Of a stretch of 64,000 nucleotides of DNA, positions 18,747-28,588 are shown piece by piece; within the stretch, counting starts at the first letter, position 1; each line of letters opens with the position of its first letter. The DNA is taken from NCBI RefSeq assembly GCF_005116675.2, contig NZ_CP050699.1:434001-498000 (forward strand), read 5' to 3'. The translations under genes were made by a program, and so were the position numbers. Under the pieces are notes generated by a model, which was given only the letters and a program-made list of their open reading frames with translations, did not search any database and was not told the origin of the DNA. This DNA comes from Desulfosediminicola ganghwensis. Its GTDB lineage: Bacteria > Desulfobacterota > Desulfobulbia > Desulfobulbales > Desulfocapsaceae.

Positions 18747-19271
18747 ATGCTGAGAATTGCCGTAGAACTAATCGATATAACCCAGCTTGGTGTGGACGCG
18801 ATTGTCAATGCTGCCAATAACAGCCTGATGGGCGGTGGCGGAGTTGACGGAGCCATCCATAAGGCAGCAGGTCCCGATTTGCTTGCTGAATGCATTGAAA
18901 TCGGAGGCTGCGAAACAGGTTCGGCGGTCATCACCGGCGGTTATAATCTGCCGGCAAAATTCATTATTCATACAGTCGGCCCGATCTGGCGGGGTGGTCA
19001 TCAAAAAGAAGAGAAACTACTCGCCTCCTGTTATCGCTCCTGTATGGAACTGGCAATCGCCAACTCCATTCACTCCATCGCCTTTCCAGCTATAAGTTGC
19101 GGAGTCTATGGTTTTCCCATCCGGCGTGCCTGTGAGATCGCCTTCAGGGAAGTCAGCACAATGCTCGACTCCCACGGTTCCATCCGCAGGGTAATTTTTG
19201 CCTGTTTCGATAACACTGTCTATCATGAGTTGAGTAAACAACTCGCTAAACTGGAAGCACGGGGACATTAA
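18747..19271 (+). CDS. Macro-domain ADP-ribose deacetylase (YmdB-like)
   Basis: A 174-residue stand-alone macro domain that binds ADP-ribose and likely hydrolyses O-acetyl-ADP-ribose. Motifs are [20 protein letters not shown], with the catalytic Asn/Asp and Gly-rich loop, [15 protein letters not shown], and [17 protein letters not shown] precedes the ATG. It sits 17 bp behind acetoacetyl-CoA synthetase, so it is probably co-transcribed; a metabolic link is not evident. Confidence 0.92.
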   Translation: MLRIAVELIDITQLGVDAIVNAANNSLMGGGGVDGAIHKAAGPDLLAECIEIGGCETGSAVITGGYNLPAKFIIHTVGPIWRGGHQKEEKLLASCYRSCMELAIANSIHSIAFPAISCGVYGFPIRRACEIAFREVSTMLDSHGSIRRVIFACFDNTVYHELSKQLAKLEARGH

Positions 19272-19611
19272 TACAGCTGTATCGAATAACCAGCGTGCAC
19301 TAAAACCCTGGCTCCCCGGAGATCTCCTTACTCACAACTCATCCCCGGCACTCAGCTCCCGGGAATTGCCTGCAGACCTGCAGTCGCATAACATTATAGG
19401 GTTATATTCTTCAGGTTCCGTATCTATTTCTGGGCCATTGCCCCTTTTCTATGGCAAATTACTACAACCCTCTTAAAATAACAGTCCATACTCCAAGCCG
19501 GAATGCCTGAAATACTAAGCGCTCATGGCATCCCGCCCGCAGTTTTCTCCATTATGGCCGACTCGATCCTGGCCATATCCGGAGCCGACCATCCATGAGG
19601 TTGTTTTTGTT
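19272..19611. other. Intergenic region, no feature recognised
   Basis: A 340-bp gap between the macro-domain gene and letA. Short inverted repeats around CTGCAG and CCCGG sites are present but none forms a convincing terminator or operator, and no coding frame stands out. Confidence 0.4.
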
Positions 19612-20934
19612 ATGATTTCAAGTCCGACACCTAATGTTTCAGCCTGCCCGCAATGCGATATCCTGCTCCAGCACCATGAAACGCCGGACCACCACGCCTC
19701 AGTCTGCCCGCGCTGTGGGTTTGTGATGAGAAATAACCGGCCGGGAACGGTGGATAAGGTTCTGGCGCTCAGCATTACCGGCCTGCTGGTCTACCTGCCC
19801 GCTATTCTGCTGCCGCTGATCACCCTTGAAAAGCTTGGTATGAGTGACAAGGCCAATGTGGTTGACACTGTACTCCAGTTCTTTGCCAACAAATATTATT
19901 TCGTCTCCTTCATGACGCTCGTCTCCACAATAGTTTTCCCACTGATGCTACTGCTGCTCACCTTTATCATCAGCCTGCAGTTAAAACGCAATCATCCCTC
20001 GAAGATGCTGGCCAGGCTGTTTCGTGCGTATTGTCATCTCGAGGAATGGGCCATGGTTGAGGTTTTCCTGCTGGCCATCCTTATTTCGATCTTTAAAATG
20101 ATTCACACGGCAAATATTGTGTTTAATGCCGGACTGTTCTGCTTCATTGCCCTGGTATTCGTCACCTTTGGAATTTGCGTCGTACTGGATAAGGTTCGCT
20201 ACTGGGAATTGCTGGACCCGACAGAAACAGCCCCAGCCACATTACTCGTTAAAGAAAATCAGCGGCTTGATAAGCAGCCGGAACTTACAGCAGCTCAGGC
20301 CGGTTTCGCCCTCTGCCTTACCTGCCATAAGCTCCTGCCAACAACGAATAGGTCTACAGAATTCTCCGGCCAGTGCAGTCGTTGCGGCGAGAAAGTTCAT
20401 CTTCGCAAACCCGGTGCCATGTCACGTACCCTTGCCCTGGTGATTACCTCGACTCTGCTCTTGCTCCCGGCCAATCTGTTGCCGATTATGCAGGTTGATT
20501 TTCTCGGCGTGCCCGATCGATCCACCATTCTGGATGGCATCCTCTATTTTCTTAAGACCGGCTCCTACCTGATCGGTATCATTATCATGGTTGCCTCCAT
20601 ATTCGTGCCGCTTTTCAAGGTGGTTGGCCTCTCCATACTGCTCTGTTCCGCCCATTTCGGCATGCCCTATTTTCTTCGACAGAAATCGAAAATGTTTCGC
20701 ATAATCTCCTTTATAGGTAGGTGGTCCATGCTTGATATTTTCGTGATAGCGCTGTTGATTTCCTTGGTGGACTTTGGTTTTTTCACCTCTATTCACGTTG
20801 CCCCGGCCTCAACATTCTTCTGTATGGCTGTAGCCACAACCATGCTCGCCGCCATCACTTTCGACCCACGGATTCTCTGGGACAAATGCAGCCCGGGCTC
20901 CGCGACGAACAACTCCAATACACTGAACCAATGA
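19612..20934 (+). CDS. letA: LetA/PqiA-family membrane protein
   Basis: Inner-membrane partner of a multi-MCE lipid-transport bridge. Two tandem PqiA modules are visible, each starting with a zinc ribbon: CPQCDILL...CPRCG (residues 10-38), and CLTCHKLL...CSRCG in the second half. Each ribbon is followed by about four membrane segments; LALSITGLLVYLPAILLPLI and LALVITSTLLLLPANLLPIM are equivalent repeats. The ATG at 19612 has GAGG upstream; the longer frame from 19525 has none and adds a non-homologous extension. The stop overlaps the start of letB (ATGA). Confidence 0.85.
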   Translation: MISSPTPNVSACPQCDILLQHHETPDHHASVCPRCGFVMRNNRPGTVDKVLALSITGLLVYLPAILLPLITLEKLGMSDKANVVDTVLQFFANKYYFVSFMTLVSTIVFPLMLLLLTFIISLQLKRNHPSKMLARLFRAYCHLEEWAMVEVFLLAILISIFKMIHTANIVFNAGLFCFIALVFVTFGICVVLDKVRYWELLDPTETAPATLLVKENQRLDKQPELTAAQAGFALCLTCHKLLPTTNRSTEFSGQCSRCGEKVHLRKPGAMSRTLALVITSTLLLLPANLLPIMQVDFLGVPDRSTILDGILYFLKTGSYLIGIIIMVASIFVPLFKVVGLSILLCSAHFGMPYFLRQKSKMFRIISFIGRWSMLDIFVIALLISLVDFGFFTSIHVAPASTFFCMAVATTMLAAITFDPRILWDKCSPGSATNNSNTLNQ

Positions 20935-23672
20935 CCGATACCAGTCAAAATCCGGATAATGAACTATCCCCGCATCCCCAGATTGCCCAGCCAGAAATCA
21001 GGGGCAACAAGGGCATTTCCGTTCTCTGGACCTTGCCGTTGCTGGCACTCGTAATCTGCGGCTGGCTGCTCTATCAGGCTATTACCAACGCAGGGATTGA
21101 GGTTACTGTCTATTTTGACGACGCGACGGGAATCACTTCAGGAAAAACCCAGGTCATGAACAAAGGCATCCCTGTCGGCCTGGTTAAAAACCTGCAACCC
21201 GACATCAGGAAGAACAAGGTGAAGGCCACCATTGTCATGGACAAGTCCATGGCCGAAAGTTTAGTGGAGGACACCCTGTTCTGGATAGTCAGCCCAGAAC
21301 TTTCGGCAGCAAGCATCAGGGGGCTGGATACTATCGTATCGGGGGCTTATATAGCCATAAGGCAAGGTGTCTCGGACCGGGAGCAACGTGTCTATAACGG
21401 CCTGGATTCCGCTCCGCCGGTAGGCCCGGAAGCCCCGGGGCTCCATCTCACACTGAAAGCAGACGAACTCGGTTCTATCCAGAAATCCACTGGAATTTAT
21501 TATAAGAACATTGAAATAGGCAAGGTTCAGGGCTATGAGCTCGCCTACGATAAGACCATCCTGATTCATGTTTACATCACTCCCGAATACAGTGATCTGA
21601 TACATACCGAGAGCCGCTTCTGCAATGCCAGCGGATTCTCTGTTTCCGGCGAACTGCCAAATATAAAAGTTCAGATGGAATCCCTTTCCGCTCTGCTGCG
21701 CGGCGGCATTCTGGTGCACACCCCCAAGGAGCTGAGCACAAGCCCCGCCGCAACAAATGGCTCCGAGTTCAAGTTATACAAAAACTTTGAGGATGCGGAC
21801 TATGGTATACCAATGACGATGCAGCTTGCTTCCGGCAGCGGTATTGTCGAAGGCTCCACCAAAATTGTCTACCGTGGCATTGATGCGGGGTTTGTTAAAG
21901 ATATTCTTATCAATAACGATGAAAACAAATCCGTGACCGCAAATATTCTACTGGACCCCAGAGCGGAATTTATTCTCCGCGAGAACACAACCTTCTGGAT
22001 CGTTAACCCATCCATCAGTGCCAGCGGCGTCAAAAATTTCAGAAACTTTCTTACCGGGTCACACATCACCTTTAAACCCGGTGATGGTGATTTCAAGAAT
22101 CACTTCACCATTCTCCCCGAACCACCGCCCCAGACACCACTCAGACCCGGCAGCCATGTACAGCTCAAATCATCCAACGGTGTAAATCTCAGCAATGGTA
22201 CCGCAGTCTACTACAAGGAAATCAAGGTTGGCGAGGTTGTTTCCGTGTCTCTCGAACCCGACTCCGATGAAGTTCTGCTCACCCTTTTCCTCTATGAACC
22301 TTACGGAAAACTCGTCTTCGACTCCAGTATCTTCTGGTTGCAAAGTGGTGTCGACATAGAGGCCGGAATCAATGGTCTCAAGGTTGATACAGGCCCGCTG
22401 ACCCGGATATTGAGCGGCGGGGTTGTCTTCACCACGCCCGACAGAGATGGAACAGAATTAAACGAAACCGAATTGCAGGATAAAGTTTTCAGGCTTTATG
22501 GGAATTACGATAGTGCCGTCGCAGCCACTCCAGCCTTACAGCCGGCGGGCGTGCAGTTTCAGCTTATTACCGACGACGCGTCCAGCCTCAGTCCCGGCAC
22601 CCCGGTACTGAACAAGAGTCTGAAAATAGGGCATATCACCGGCTTCAGCTTTACCCGGGATCAAGAATCCGTACTCATCGACTGTTTTGTGCAGGACCAG
22701 TACCGCCATCTCATTCACGACAGCACCAGATTTTATAAGACAGGCTCTGTTGAGATGAGTGGTGGCCTCGGCGGGCTTGATCTGAAATTCGGCTCTCTTG
22801 AGTCAATATTCAAGGGTGGTATTAACACCATCACCACCCCTGGCAATGAAGCCGACAGTACCGCCGGCAAATTGCAGCAGCCCCTGCCCCTTTATGCTGA
22901 TTTCGACTCCGCCCTGCACGCCGGAGACAGGACCATAACCGTCAGATTTGAAGAAGGTATCAGTATAGAAGAAGGGTCCCAGGTACGCTATAAGGGTGTT
23001 CCTGTCGGCCAGGTCACCAGGATACGTTTTGGTGAAGATCTGCAATCGGTGGATGTCGAGTTCAGGATTGAGCCCGGGGTCGCCCCACTTTTCAAGACTA
23101 CCACCCGGATCTGGCAGGTTACCCCGGAGATTTCACTCGCCGGTATCAAGAACATCGAGACAGCCATCACTGGCGCGTACCTGACATTTCTTCCCGGTGC
23201 CGGTAAGCCTACACGGAGGTTCACCGGCCTCTCCCAGCCACCGCAGCCCGGTTATCTGGAAGACGATAGCCTGCAACTCATCCTCGAGGCATCACATCTC
23301 GGTTCACTCTCCATGGGGTCCCCGCTCTACTATCGCGATCTGAAGGTTGGCGAAGTAACCGGCTTTGAGCTCTCACCCTCTTTTCGTATTGTCTATGTTT
23401 TCATTCGCATCGAGCCAAGATACGCTGCCATCGTCCGGGAAAACAGCAAGTTCTGGAATGTGAGTGGCGCCAGGGTGACAGGCGGTATTTTCTCCGGCAT
23501 TACCGTCTCAACCGGCTCAGTTGAAGCTATCGTCCGCGGTGGCATTAATATCGCGACACCGATAAATGAGCCCGCGCAAAAAGCCGTGGAGAAAGGACAC
23601 AAATTTTTGCTCCATGATGAAGCGGATCCTGAATGGCTGGACTGGACGTCAAAAATGAATAGCCGACAATAG
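20931..23672 (+). CDS. letB: LetB/YebT-type seven-MCE-domain protein
   Basis: A 913-residue envelope-spanning lipid-transport protein. After an N-terminal membrane anchor (SVLWTLPLLALVICGWLLY) there are seven MCE repeats, each with the fingerprint of a strand, a Gly-turn and V(G/K)xV, e.g. MNKGIPVGLV, YYKNIEIGKV, VYRGIDAGFV, YYKEIKVGEV, LNKSLKIGHI, RYKGVPVGQV and YYRDLKVGEV. Seven domains point to LetB rather than three-domain PqiB. It overlaps letA by 4 bp and no third subunit (PqiC) follows, again like let rather than pqi. Confidence 0.9.
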   Translation: MTDTSQNPDNELSPHPQIAQPEIRGNKGISVLWTLPLLALVICGWLLYQAITNAGIEVTVYFDDATGITSGKTQVMNKGIPVGLVKNLQPDIRKNKVKATIVMDKSMAESLVEDTLFWIVSPELSAASIRGLDTIVSGAYIAIRQGVSDREQRVYNGLDSAPPVGPEAPGLHLTLKADELGSIQKSTGIYYKNIEIGKVQGYELAYDKTILIHVYITPEYSDLIHTESRFCNASGFSVSGELPNIKVQMESLSALLRGGILVHTPKELSTSPAATNGSEFKLYKNFEDADYGIPMTMQLASGSGIVEGSTKIVYRGIDAGFVKDILINNDENKSVTANILLDPRAEFILRENTTFWIVNPSISASGVKNFRNFLTGSHITFKPGDGDFKNHFTILPEPPPQTPLRPGSHVQLKSSNGVNLSNGTAVYYKEIKVGEVVSVSLEPDSDEVLLTLFLYEPYGKLVFDSSIFWLQSGVDIEAGINGLKVDTGPLTRILSGGVVFTTPDRDGTELNETELQDKVFRLYGNYDSAVAATPALQPAGVQFQLITDDASSLSPGTPVLNKSLKIGHITGFSFTRDQESVLIDCFVQDQYRHLIHDSTRFYKTGSVEMSGGLGGLDLKFGSLESIFKGGINTITTPGNEADSTAGKLQQPLPLYADFDSALHAGDRTITVRFEEGISIEEGSQVRYKGVPVGQVTRIRFGEDLQSVDVEFRIEPGVAPLFKTTTRIWQVTPEISLAGIKNIETAITGAYLTFLPGAGKPTRRFTGLSQPPQPGYLEDDSLQLILEASHLGSLSMGSPLYYRDLKVGEVTGFELSPSFRIVYVFIRIEPRYAAIVRENSKFWNVSGARVTGGIFSGITVSTGSVEAIVRGGINIATPINEPAQKAVEKGHKFLLHDEADPEWLDWTSKMNSRQ

Positions 23673-23899
23673 CTTTAAAGCCTTAGCCAACAACACCCCG
23701 GTGGTCGAGACAAAGTCCATTGTTTTCGGCCGCGGGTTTTCAGGAATTGTGGGCTGTCATCCCCCTAATCTTTCGAAAAAGCGGTTCATCATCAATCCCC
23801 TTGGAAACACCCCGCTATTCTGATACGATTTTAACATAAACCGTTGTGCTCTCGTGCCCGATATTCCTGAAAACTCTTCCACACATGCCGGAGGGGCTT

Positions 23900-24334
23900 A
23901 TGCGTATCACCAAAATATTCGTTCCGCTCGACCTTGATCAGAATTCTCAAAACATAGTAGATTACGCGCTGTTTGTCGCCCGAACCTTCGATGCCGAGGT
24001 AGTTTTTTTCCATGCCGTTGAATTTACCACCAGCGGAGAAATGGCTCTCGGCAACCTGGCCTATGATGACATCAACACCACACGGCTTGAAGCCGTTAGA
24101 GAGCAACTCGCTAAAATAACCAGAAATGCTCATGATAAATGCAAAAAATGTTCGTATCATGCCCTCATAGGGGATGTAGTCGATGAAATCCTCGATTATG
24201 CCCAAAAAGAGCAGGCCGATATTATCATCATGGGAACCCGCAGTAAACGCGGTATTAAAAAGGTCCTGCTCGGCAGCGTAGCTGAACGTGTACTGAAAAA
24301 AGCCCACTGCCCGGTCATGGTGGTAAAACCCTAG
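23900..24334 (+). CDS. Universal stress protein (UspA family)
   Basis: A 144-residue single-domain Usp. The N-terminal strand ITKIFVPLDLDQNSQNIVDYA and the ATP-binding signature IIIMGTRSKRGIKKVLLGSVAERVLKKA (Gly-2x-Gly-9x-Gly-Ser type) are present, ending CPVMVVKP. The ATG at 23900 has GGAGGGG in front; upstream in-frame codons look non-coding. Monocistronic and convergent with eutC. Confidence 0.9.
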   Translation: MRITKIFVPLDLDQNSQNIVDYALFVARTFDAEVVFFHAVEFTTSGEMALGNLAYDDINTTRLEAVREQLAKITRNAHDKCKKCSYHALIGDVVDEILDYAQKEQADIIIMGTRSKRGIKKVLLGSVAERVLKKAHCPVMVVKP

Positions 24335-24385
24335 AAGTGATCCCCGGGGTTAACCTGAATACCTTCTGATCCCTTGCCTTTCTTG

Positions 24386-25183
24386 CTAAAGACTGGGGAT
24401 CAGTCCTTGCAATGGCAGATAACTGCTGCTCATCTTATCTTTCAACTCCACACCGGTCTTACCCAGAGCCAAACCCGATTCAACCAGATAGGTTATTTTT
24501 CGCACTCCCTCTGCTATACTCATCCCCCCTGTACGAATATTGGAGATGCAATTCCGGGCTTCATCGGTTATTCCAGGCTTTGGTTCATAGGTTATATAGG
24601 CCCCCAGGGAGTTCGATGAACTCAGCCCGGGCCGCTCACCCACCAATAGAATCATCATTTTACAGCCAAGCAGGTGGCCGATCTCATCACCAATTGCCAC
24701 CCTACCATTGGTCACCAGGCAGACGGGTGCAACCCTCAGCTCTGTTTTGGCAACACACTCTAAAAAACCACTCACGCCCTCATACGCATTTTCATGGATT
24801 GCCGGACCCGATAAGCCGTCGCAAACCGTGATGCCTATATCAAAATTTCTCTGGCCATGATGCTGCAGCGCTATTGACGATGTCTCGCTCAGCAGTCTGC
24901 CCTTATCCGGACGAACCAGATATTCCATTCTGTCGACAACAGAACTTTCCAGCTGAATTGTAGAGTATCCCTGCAGCTCGAGTTGGTTGGCAAGTGAAAC
25001 CATGTCGGCCGGGACCAAAACGGCATCCCTGGCTCTGGCATGGGCCAGCTTGAACTCAAGGCTCTCCTTTACCGGCAGACTGGTGCCGCAGCGCCCAAGA
25101 GCAATGCGGGCGTCGGTAAAAGTGCGCAGCTTCGACCATGGATCGGAGGTTATGATCGGCTTTCCCGTGCTGTCATTGTTCAT
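24386..25183 (-). CDS. eutC: Ethanolamine ammonia-lyase small subunit
   Basis: Small subunit of the adenosylcobalamin enzyme that splits ethanolamine to acetaldehyde and ammonia. The 265-residue product has the EutC pattern ARIALGRCGTSLP, LAHARARDAVL, DIGITVCDGLSG, LVGERPGLSSSNSLGAYITYEPKPG and RNCISNIRTGGMS. Its start overlaps the eutB stop by 4 bp. No microcompartment shell, reactivase EutA or aldehyde dehydrogenase gene is nearby. Confidence 0.95.
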   Translation of the reverse strand: MNNDSTGKPIITSDPWSKLRTFTDARIALGRCGTSLPVKESLEFKLAHARARDAVLVPADMVSLANQLELQGYSTIQLESSVVDRMEYLVRPDKGRLLSETSSIALQHHGQRNFDIGITVCDGLSGPAIHENAYEGVSGFLECVAKTELRVAPVCLVTNGRVAIGDEIGHLLGCKMMILLVGERPGLSSSNSLGAYITYEPKPGITDEARNCISNIRTGGMSIAEGVRKITYLVESGLALGKTGVELKDKMSSSYLPLQGLIPSL

Positions 25184-26553
25184 TTGCCCTCCTCCCGTGA
25201 CATGGCCAGCAGCCTGTTGCTTACGTCAACGGGCTGCAGCACTCCTGCGCTGTTATGTATCTCCATACTCTCCAGCCATGCCTGAAACTCCGGAGCAGGT
25301 TTCAAGCCAAGAAGCTTACGTATATATGCCGCATCATGAAAAGAGGTGGACTGGTAATTGAGCATAATGTCGTCAGCCCCCGGGACTCCCATAATGAAGT
25401 TGCAGCCGGCATTGCCAAGCAAGGTCAACAGCACATCCATATCATCCTGATCTGCTTCGGCATGATTCGTGTAGCAGATATCGACTCCCATCGGCACGCC
25501 CAGCAGTTTACCGCAGAAATGGTCTTCTAAACCAGCTCGTTGAATCTGCTTGCCGTTATAGAGATATTCCGGCCCGATAAAACCAACCACCGAATTCACC
25601 AACAGTGGATTGTAGACTCTTGCCACCGCATAGGCACGGGCCTCAAGGGTCTGCTGGTCCACCCCATGGTGGGCGTTTGCCGATAGCGCGCTGCCCTGAC
25701 CCGTTTCAAAGTACATCACGTTATTGCCGACAGTTCCCCTGCCGAGGGCGAGGGTTGCTTCATTGGCCTCCTGCAGCATCGCCAGATTCACCCCGAAGCT
25801 CCTGTTCGCCTGCTCGGTACCGGCAATTGACTGAAAACATAAATCAACCGGTGCTCCCGCCTTTATCGCCTCCATGGTGGTGGTGACATGGGTCAGCACA
25901 CAACTCTGGGTGGGAATGGAGTATGTGTCGATCAGCGAATCGAGCATCTGCATCAGCCGAACGATGTTCTCCACATTATCTGTGGCCGGGTTGATGCCGA
26001 TCACGGCATCGCCGCAACCATAACAGAGGCCATCAAGGGTGGACGCGGCAATGCCCTGCAAATCGTCTGTGGGATGATTTGGCTGGAGACGAACAGAAAA
26101 CGTGCCCGCCTTGCCGATGGTATTTCTAAAGCTGGTAACCACCCTGCATTTTGCTGCCACTAAAACCAGATCCTGCATACGCATCAGTTTAGAGACCGCC
26201 GCAGCCATCTCGGGCGTGATACCCGGTGCCAGTTCCGCCAACGACTCGATGTCCGCTTCATCGCCAAGCAGCCAATCCCTGAATTCCCCGACCGTAAAAC
26301 CACTGATTGGCGCAAATGCCTCGCTGTCATGGCTGTCAATGATCAGCCTTGTTACCTCATCCTTCTCATAGGGGATAACAGCTTCAGACAAAAAACGTCG
26401 AAGAGGAACCTCAGCCAGAGCCATCTGCGCCCTGACCCGCTCCTCCTCACTTTTGGCGGCAACACCAGCCAACTCATCACCCGATCTCCGGGGTGTCGCT
26501 TTGGCAAGCAATTCCTTCAGGCTCATTTCCCTGAAATTTCTACCTGTTGACAT
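25180..26553 (-). CDS. eutB: Ethanolamine ammonia-lyase large subunit
   Basis: A 457-residue TIM-barrel subunit carrying the substrate and cobalamin contacts. Recognisable segments are AKCRVVTSFRNTIG, RLQPNHPTDDLQGIAASTLDGLCYGCGDAVIGINP, VLTHVTTTMEAIKAGAPVDLCFQSIAGTE, FETGQGSALSANAHHGVDQQTLEARAYA and MGVDICYTNHAEADQDDMD. Length is standard. It follows dctM on the same strand across a 78-bp gap holding a GC-rich hairpin, so the lyase appears to be part of the TRAP operon. Confidence 0.96.
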   Translation of the reverse strand: MSTGRNFREMSLKELLAKATPRRSGDELAGVAAKSEEERVRAQMALAEVPLRRFLSEAVIPYEKDEVTRLIIDSHDSEAFAPISGFTVGEFRDWLLGDEADIESLAELAPGITPEMAAAVSKLMRMQDLVLVAAKCRVVTSFRNTIGKAGTFSVRLQPNHPTDDLQGIAASTLDGLCYGCGDAVIGINPATDNVENIVRLMQMLDSLIDTYSIPTQSCVLTHVTTTMEAIKAGAPVDLCFQSIAGTEQANRSFGVNLAMLQEANEATLALGRGTVGNNVMYFETGQGSALSANAHHGVDQQTLEARAYAVARVYNPLLVNSVVGFIGPEYLYNGKQIQRAGLEDHFCGKLLGVPMGVDICYTNHAEADQDDMDVLLTLLGNAGCNFIMGVPGADDIMLNYQSTSFHDAAYIRKLLGLKPAPEFQAWLESMEIHNSAGVLQPVDVSNRLLAMSREEGK

Positions 26554-26593
26554 ATCGTGTTCTCTCGTTTCTACCGGGAACTAGTACAAGATA

Positions 26594-26620
26594 GCGGGCT
26601 CCGACTGCGGTGGAGCCCGC
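26594..26620 (-). promoter_or_regulatory. Intercistronic hairpin between dctM and eutB
   Basis: A perfect 9-bp stem GCGGGCTCC / GGAGCCCGC with a 9-nt loop and no T-run on minus. It fits an mRNA-stability or partial-attenuation element rather than a full terminator. Confidence 0.5.
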
Positions 26621-26631
26621 CTGCTGATTCT

Positions 26632-27954
26632 TTAGCGTGCATAATACGTTTGCGGGAGCCAAAGTGCAATATCCGGAAATATCATGATAATACCGAGACC
26701 GATACACATCAGTATAACAAAAGGCACGATTGAGGAGTAGATGTCCACCAGCGTTACCTCTTTCGGTGCCATCGCTTTCATCAAAAAGAGGTTGTAACCG
26801 AAAGGCGGCGTCATATATGCGATCTGACAAGTAATGGTGTAGAGCACACCGTACCAGATCGGGTTGAAGCCGAGCGCCTTTATCAGTGGAATATAGAGCG
26901 GTGCCACGATCACCAGCATCGCCGTATCATCTAAGAACATGCCCATGATAATATACGAGACCTGCATCATGATCAGAATCTGCCAGGGACTGAGCCCCCA
27001 GGTATCGAGGAAAAGGCTCTCGATAGCGTGCACCGCCCCAAGCCCGTCGAAAACGGCACCAAAGCAGAGTGCTGCCAGAATGATCCACATGAACATGCAG
27101 CTCACGGCAAGGGTCTTGTGGAGAGTATCATCCATCACTTTCCGGGTGAGACGTTTCTTGAGGATGGCAGCCACAGTAGCCGCTGCCGCGCCCACTGCCG
27201 AACTCTCGACCAGGCTGGTGACACCCATGATGAAGAGGCCGGTGACCGAAAAGATGATCGCCAGCGGCAGGATTCCTGCGCCCAGCAACCTGATCTTTTC
27301 TCCTCGGGGCATCTCACGCTCTTCCGCCGGCAGGCTCGGTCCCAACTCCGGCTGCATCTTACAGCGAACCACAATATAGATGATAAACATGGACGCCAGA
27401 AGCAGGCCGGGAAAGACACCCGCCATCCAGAGCTGACTCACCGGTTGCCTGGCAATCATCCCGTAAAGGACCAGAACAATGCTTGGCGGTACCATTATGC
27501 CCAGCGAGCTTCCCGCCTGGATAACACCGGTGACCATGCGCTTGTCGTAACCGCGCTTCAGCATCTCCGGCAGGGCGATACTGGTGCCGATAGCCATACC
27601 TGCCACTGACAGACCGTTCATAGCGGAGATAGCCACCATCAGGAATATGGTGCCAATAGCCAGACCACCGTTGAGTGAGCCCATCCAGACATGGAACATT
27701 TTATAGAGATCACCTGCAATTCCCGACTCCGAGAGCATATAGCCCATGAAGATAAAGAGCGGCAAAGTGATTAACGGATACCAGTTCAATAACACAATGC
27801 TGGCGTTAAAGGGCATCTCGTAACCGCCCTGGCCCCACAGAACCATGGAGGCCGCAGCTGCGACAAAACCAACGGCGCCAAAAACCCGCTGACCCGTGAG
27901 CAGCATCAGCATCAGAGTCGAAAACATAAGGAGTGCGATCATTTCATAACTCAT
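26632..27954 (-). CDS. TRAP transporter large permease (DctM/SiaM family)
   Basis: A 440-residue, ~12-helix membrane subunit of a sodium-driven TRAP importer. Family marks are NWYPLITLPLFIFMGYMLSESGIAGDLY, MNGLSVAGMAIGTSIALPEMLKRGYD, AGSSLGIMVPPSIVLVLYG, and the C-terminal TPPFGYNLFLMKAMAP. It overlaps dctQ by 4 bp. Its place ahead of eutBC suggests uptake of ethanolamine or a precursor (inference). Confidence 0.92.
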   Translation of the reverse strand: MSYEMIALLMFSTLMLMLLTGQRVFGAVGFVAAAASMVLWGQGGYEMPFNASIVLLNWYPLITLPLFIFMGYMLSESGIAGDLYKMFHVWMGSLNGGLAIGTIFLMVAISAMNGLSVAGMAIGTSIALPEMLKRGYDKRMVTGVIQAGSSLGIMVPPSIVLVLYGMIARQPVSQLWMAGVFPGLLLASMFIIYIVVRCKMQPELGPSLPAEEREMPRGEKIRLLGAGILPLAIIFSVTGLFIMGVTSLVESSAVGAAAATVAAILKKRLTRKVMDDTLHKTLAVSCMFMWIILAALCFGAVFDGLGAVHAIESLFLDTWGLSPWQILIMMQVSYIIMGMFLDDTAMLVIVAPLYIPLIKALGFNPIWYGVLYTITCQIAYMTPPFGYNLFLMKAMAPKEVTLVDIYSSIVPFVILMCIGLGIIMIFPDIALWLPQTYYAR

Positions 27955-28463
27955 GACAATTTCACCCCTCGCACTTTGGCCAAATCCTTAAAAAAGGTGG
28001 CGATTGACTGCAACAGCATCAGAACAATACCGATAACCATGATGATTTTGATAGGTGCCACAGGCGGAGCCCAGGCAGAATAATTGCGCTGCCCATACTC
28101 AAGTGAATAGGCGGTACTGGAGATTCCTCCGGCCAGCAAAACAACGAGGTAGAAAATCAGGCAGAACACTGTCACAAGATCCATCGTTGCCCGTTTTTTC
28201 GGGGCCCAGCTGCCATAAAGGACATCCATTCTCACATGGGCGCCCATGTAGAGCGAAAACCCGCCGCCCAGCATATAGTACGCGGCCATTGTGAACTGGG
28301 TCATCTCAACCGCCCAGGTATAGGGAACATTGAAGACCGTCCGTGAGATCGAGGCAAAGAGCAGAATGCCCATCATCATGAACACCAGGTACATGGCGAA
28401 TGTACCGACTCGTTTATTCAGTGCGTCCACATAGCGCACATAACTATGGATAATCTTAGGCAC
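27951..28463 (-). CDS. TRAP transporter small permease (DctQ family)
   Basis: A 170-residue protein with four membrane segments. The DctQ signature RTVFNVPYTWAVEMTQFTMAAYYMLGGGFSLYMGAHVRMDVLY is present. It sits between dctP and dctM, with a 4-bp overlap with dctM, giving the usual P-Q-M order. Confidence 0.9.
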   Translation of the reverse strand: MPKIIHSYVRYVDALNKRVGTFAMYLVFMMMGILLFASISRTVFNVPYTWAVEMTQFTMAAYYMLGGGFSLYMGAHVRMDVLYGSWAPKKRATMDLVTVFCLIFYLVVLLAGGISSTAYSLEYGQRNYSAWAPPVAPIKIIMVIGIVLMLLQSIATFFKDLAKVRGVKLS

Positions 28464-28521
28464 AACAGATCCTTATTTCGCAAATTCAAGAGATTGGCAG
28501 AAAACAACAACCGAATGCAGC

Positions 28522-28567
28522 AACACTGCCACCCATATCAACTCGAGCAAATATGAGCGGCAGTGTT
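28522..28567 (-). promoter_or_regulatory. Intercistronic stem-loop between dctP and dctQ
   Basis: A 9-bp perfect stem AACACTGCC / GGCAGTGTT, extended inward by CATAT / ATATG. It lies in the 125-bp dctP-dctQ gap. Such hairpins often give higher expression of the binding protein than of the permease. No T-run follows. Confidence 0.5.
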
Positions 28568-28588
28568 ACCAGCGGGGAATTTTACAGA

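Noticed and set aside
24335-24410. Terminator between the universal stress gene and eutC
   Set aside because: The GGGGATCA/TGATCCCC pairs are far apart and reach into eutC; no compact stem with a T-run.
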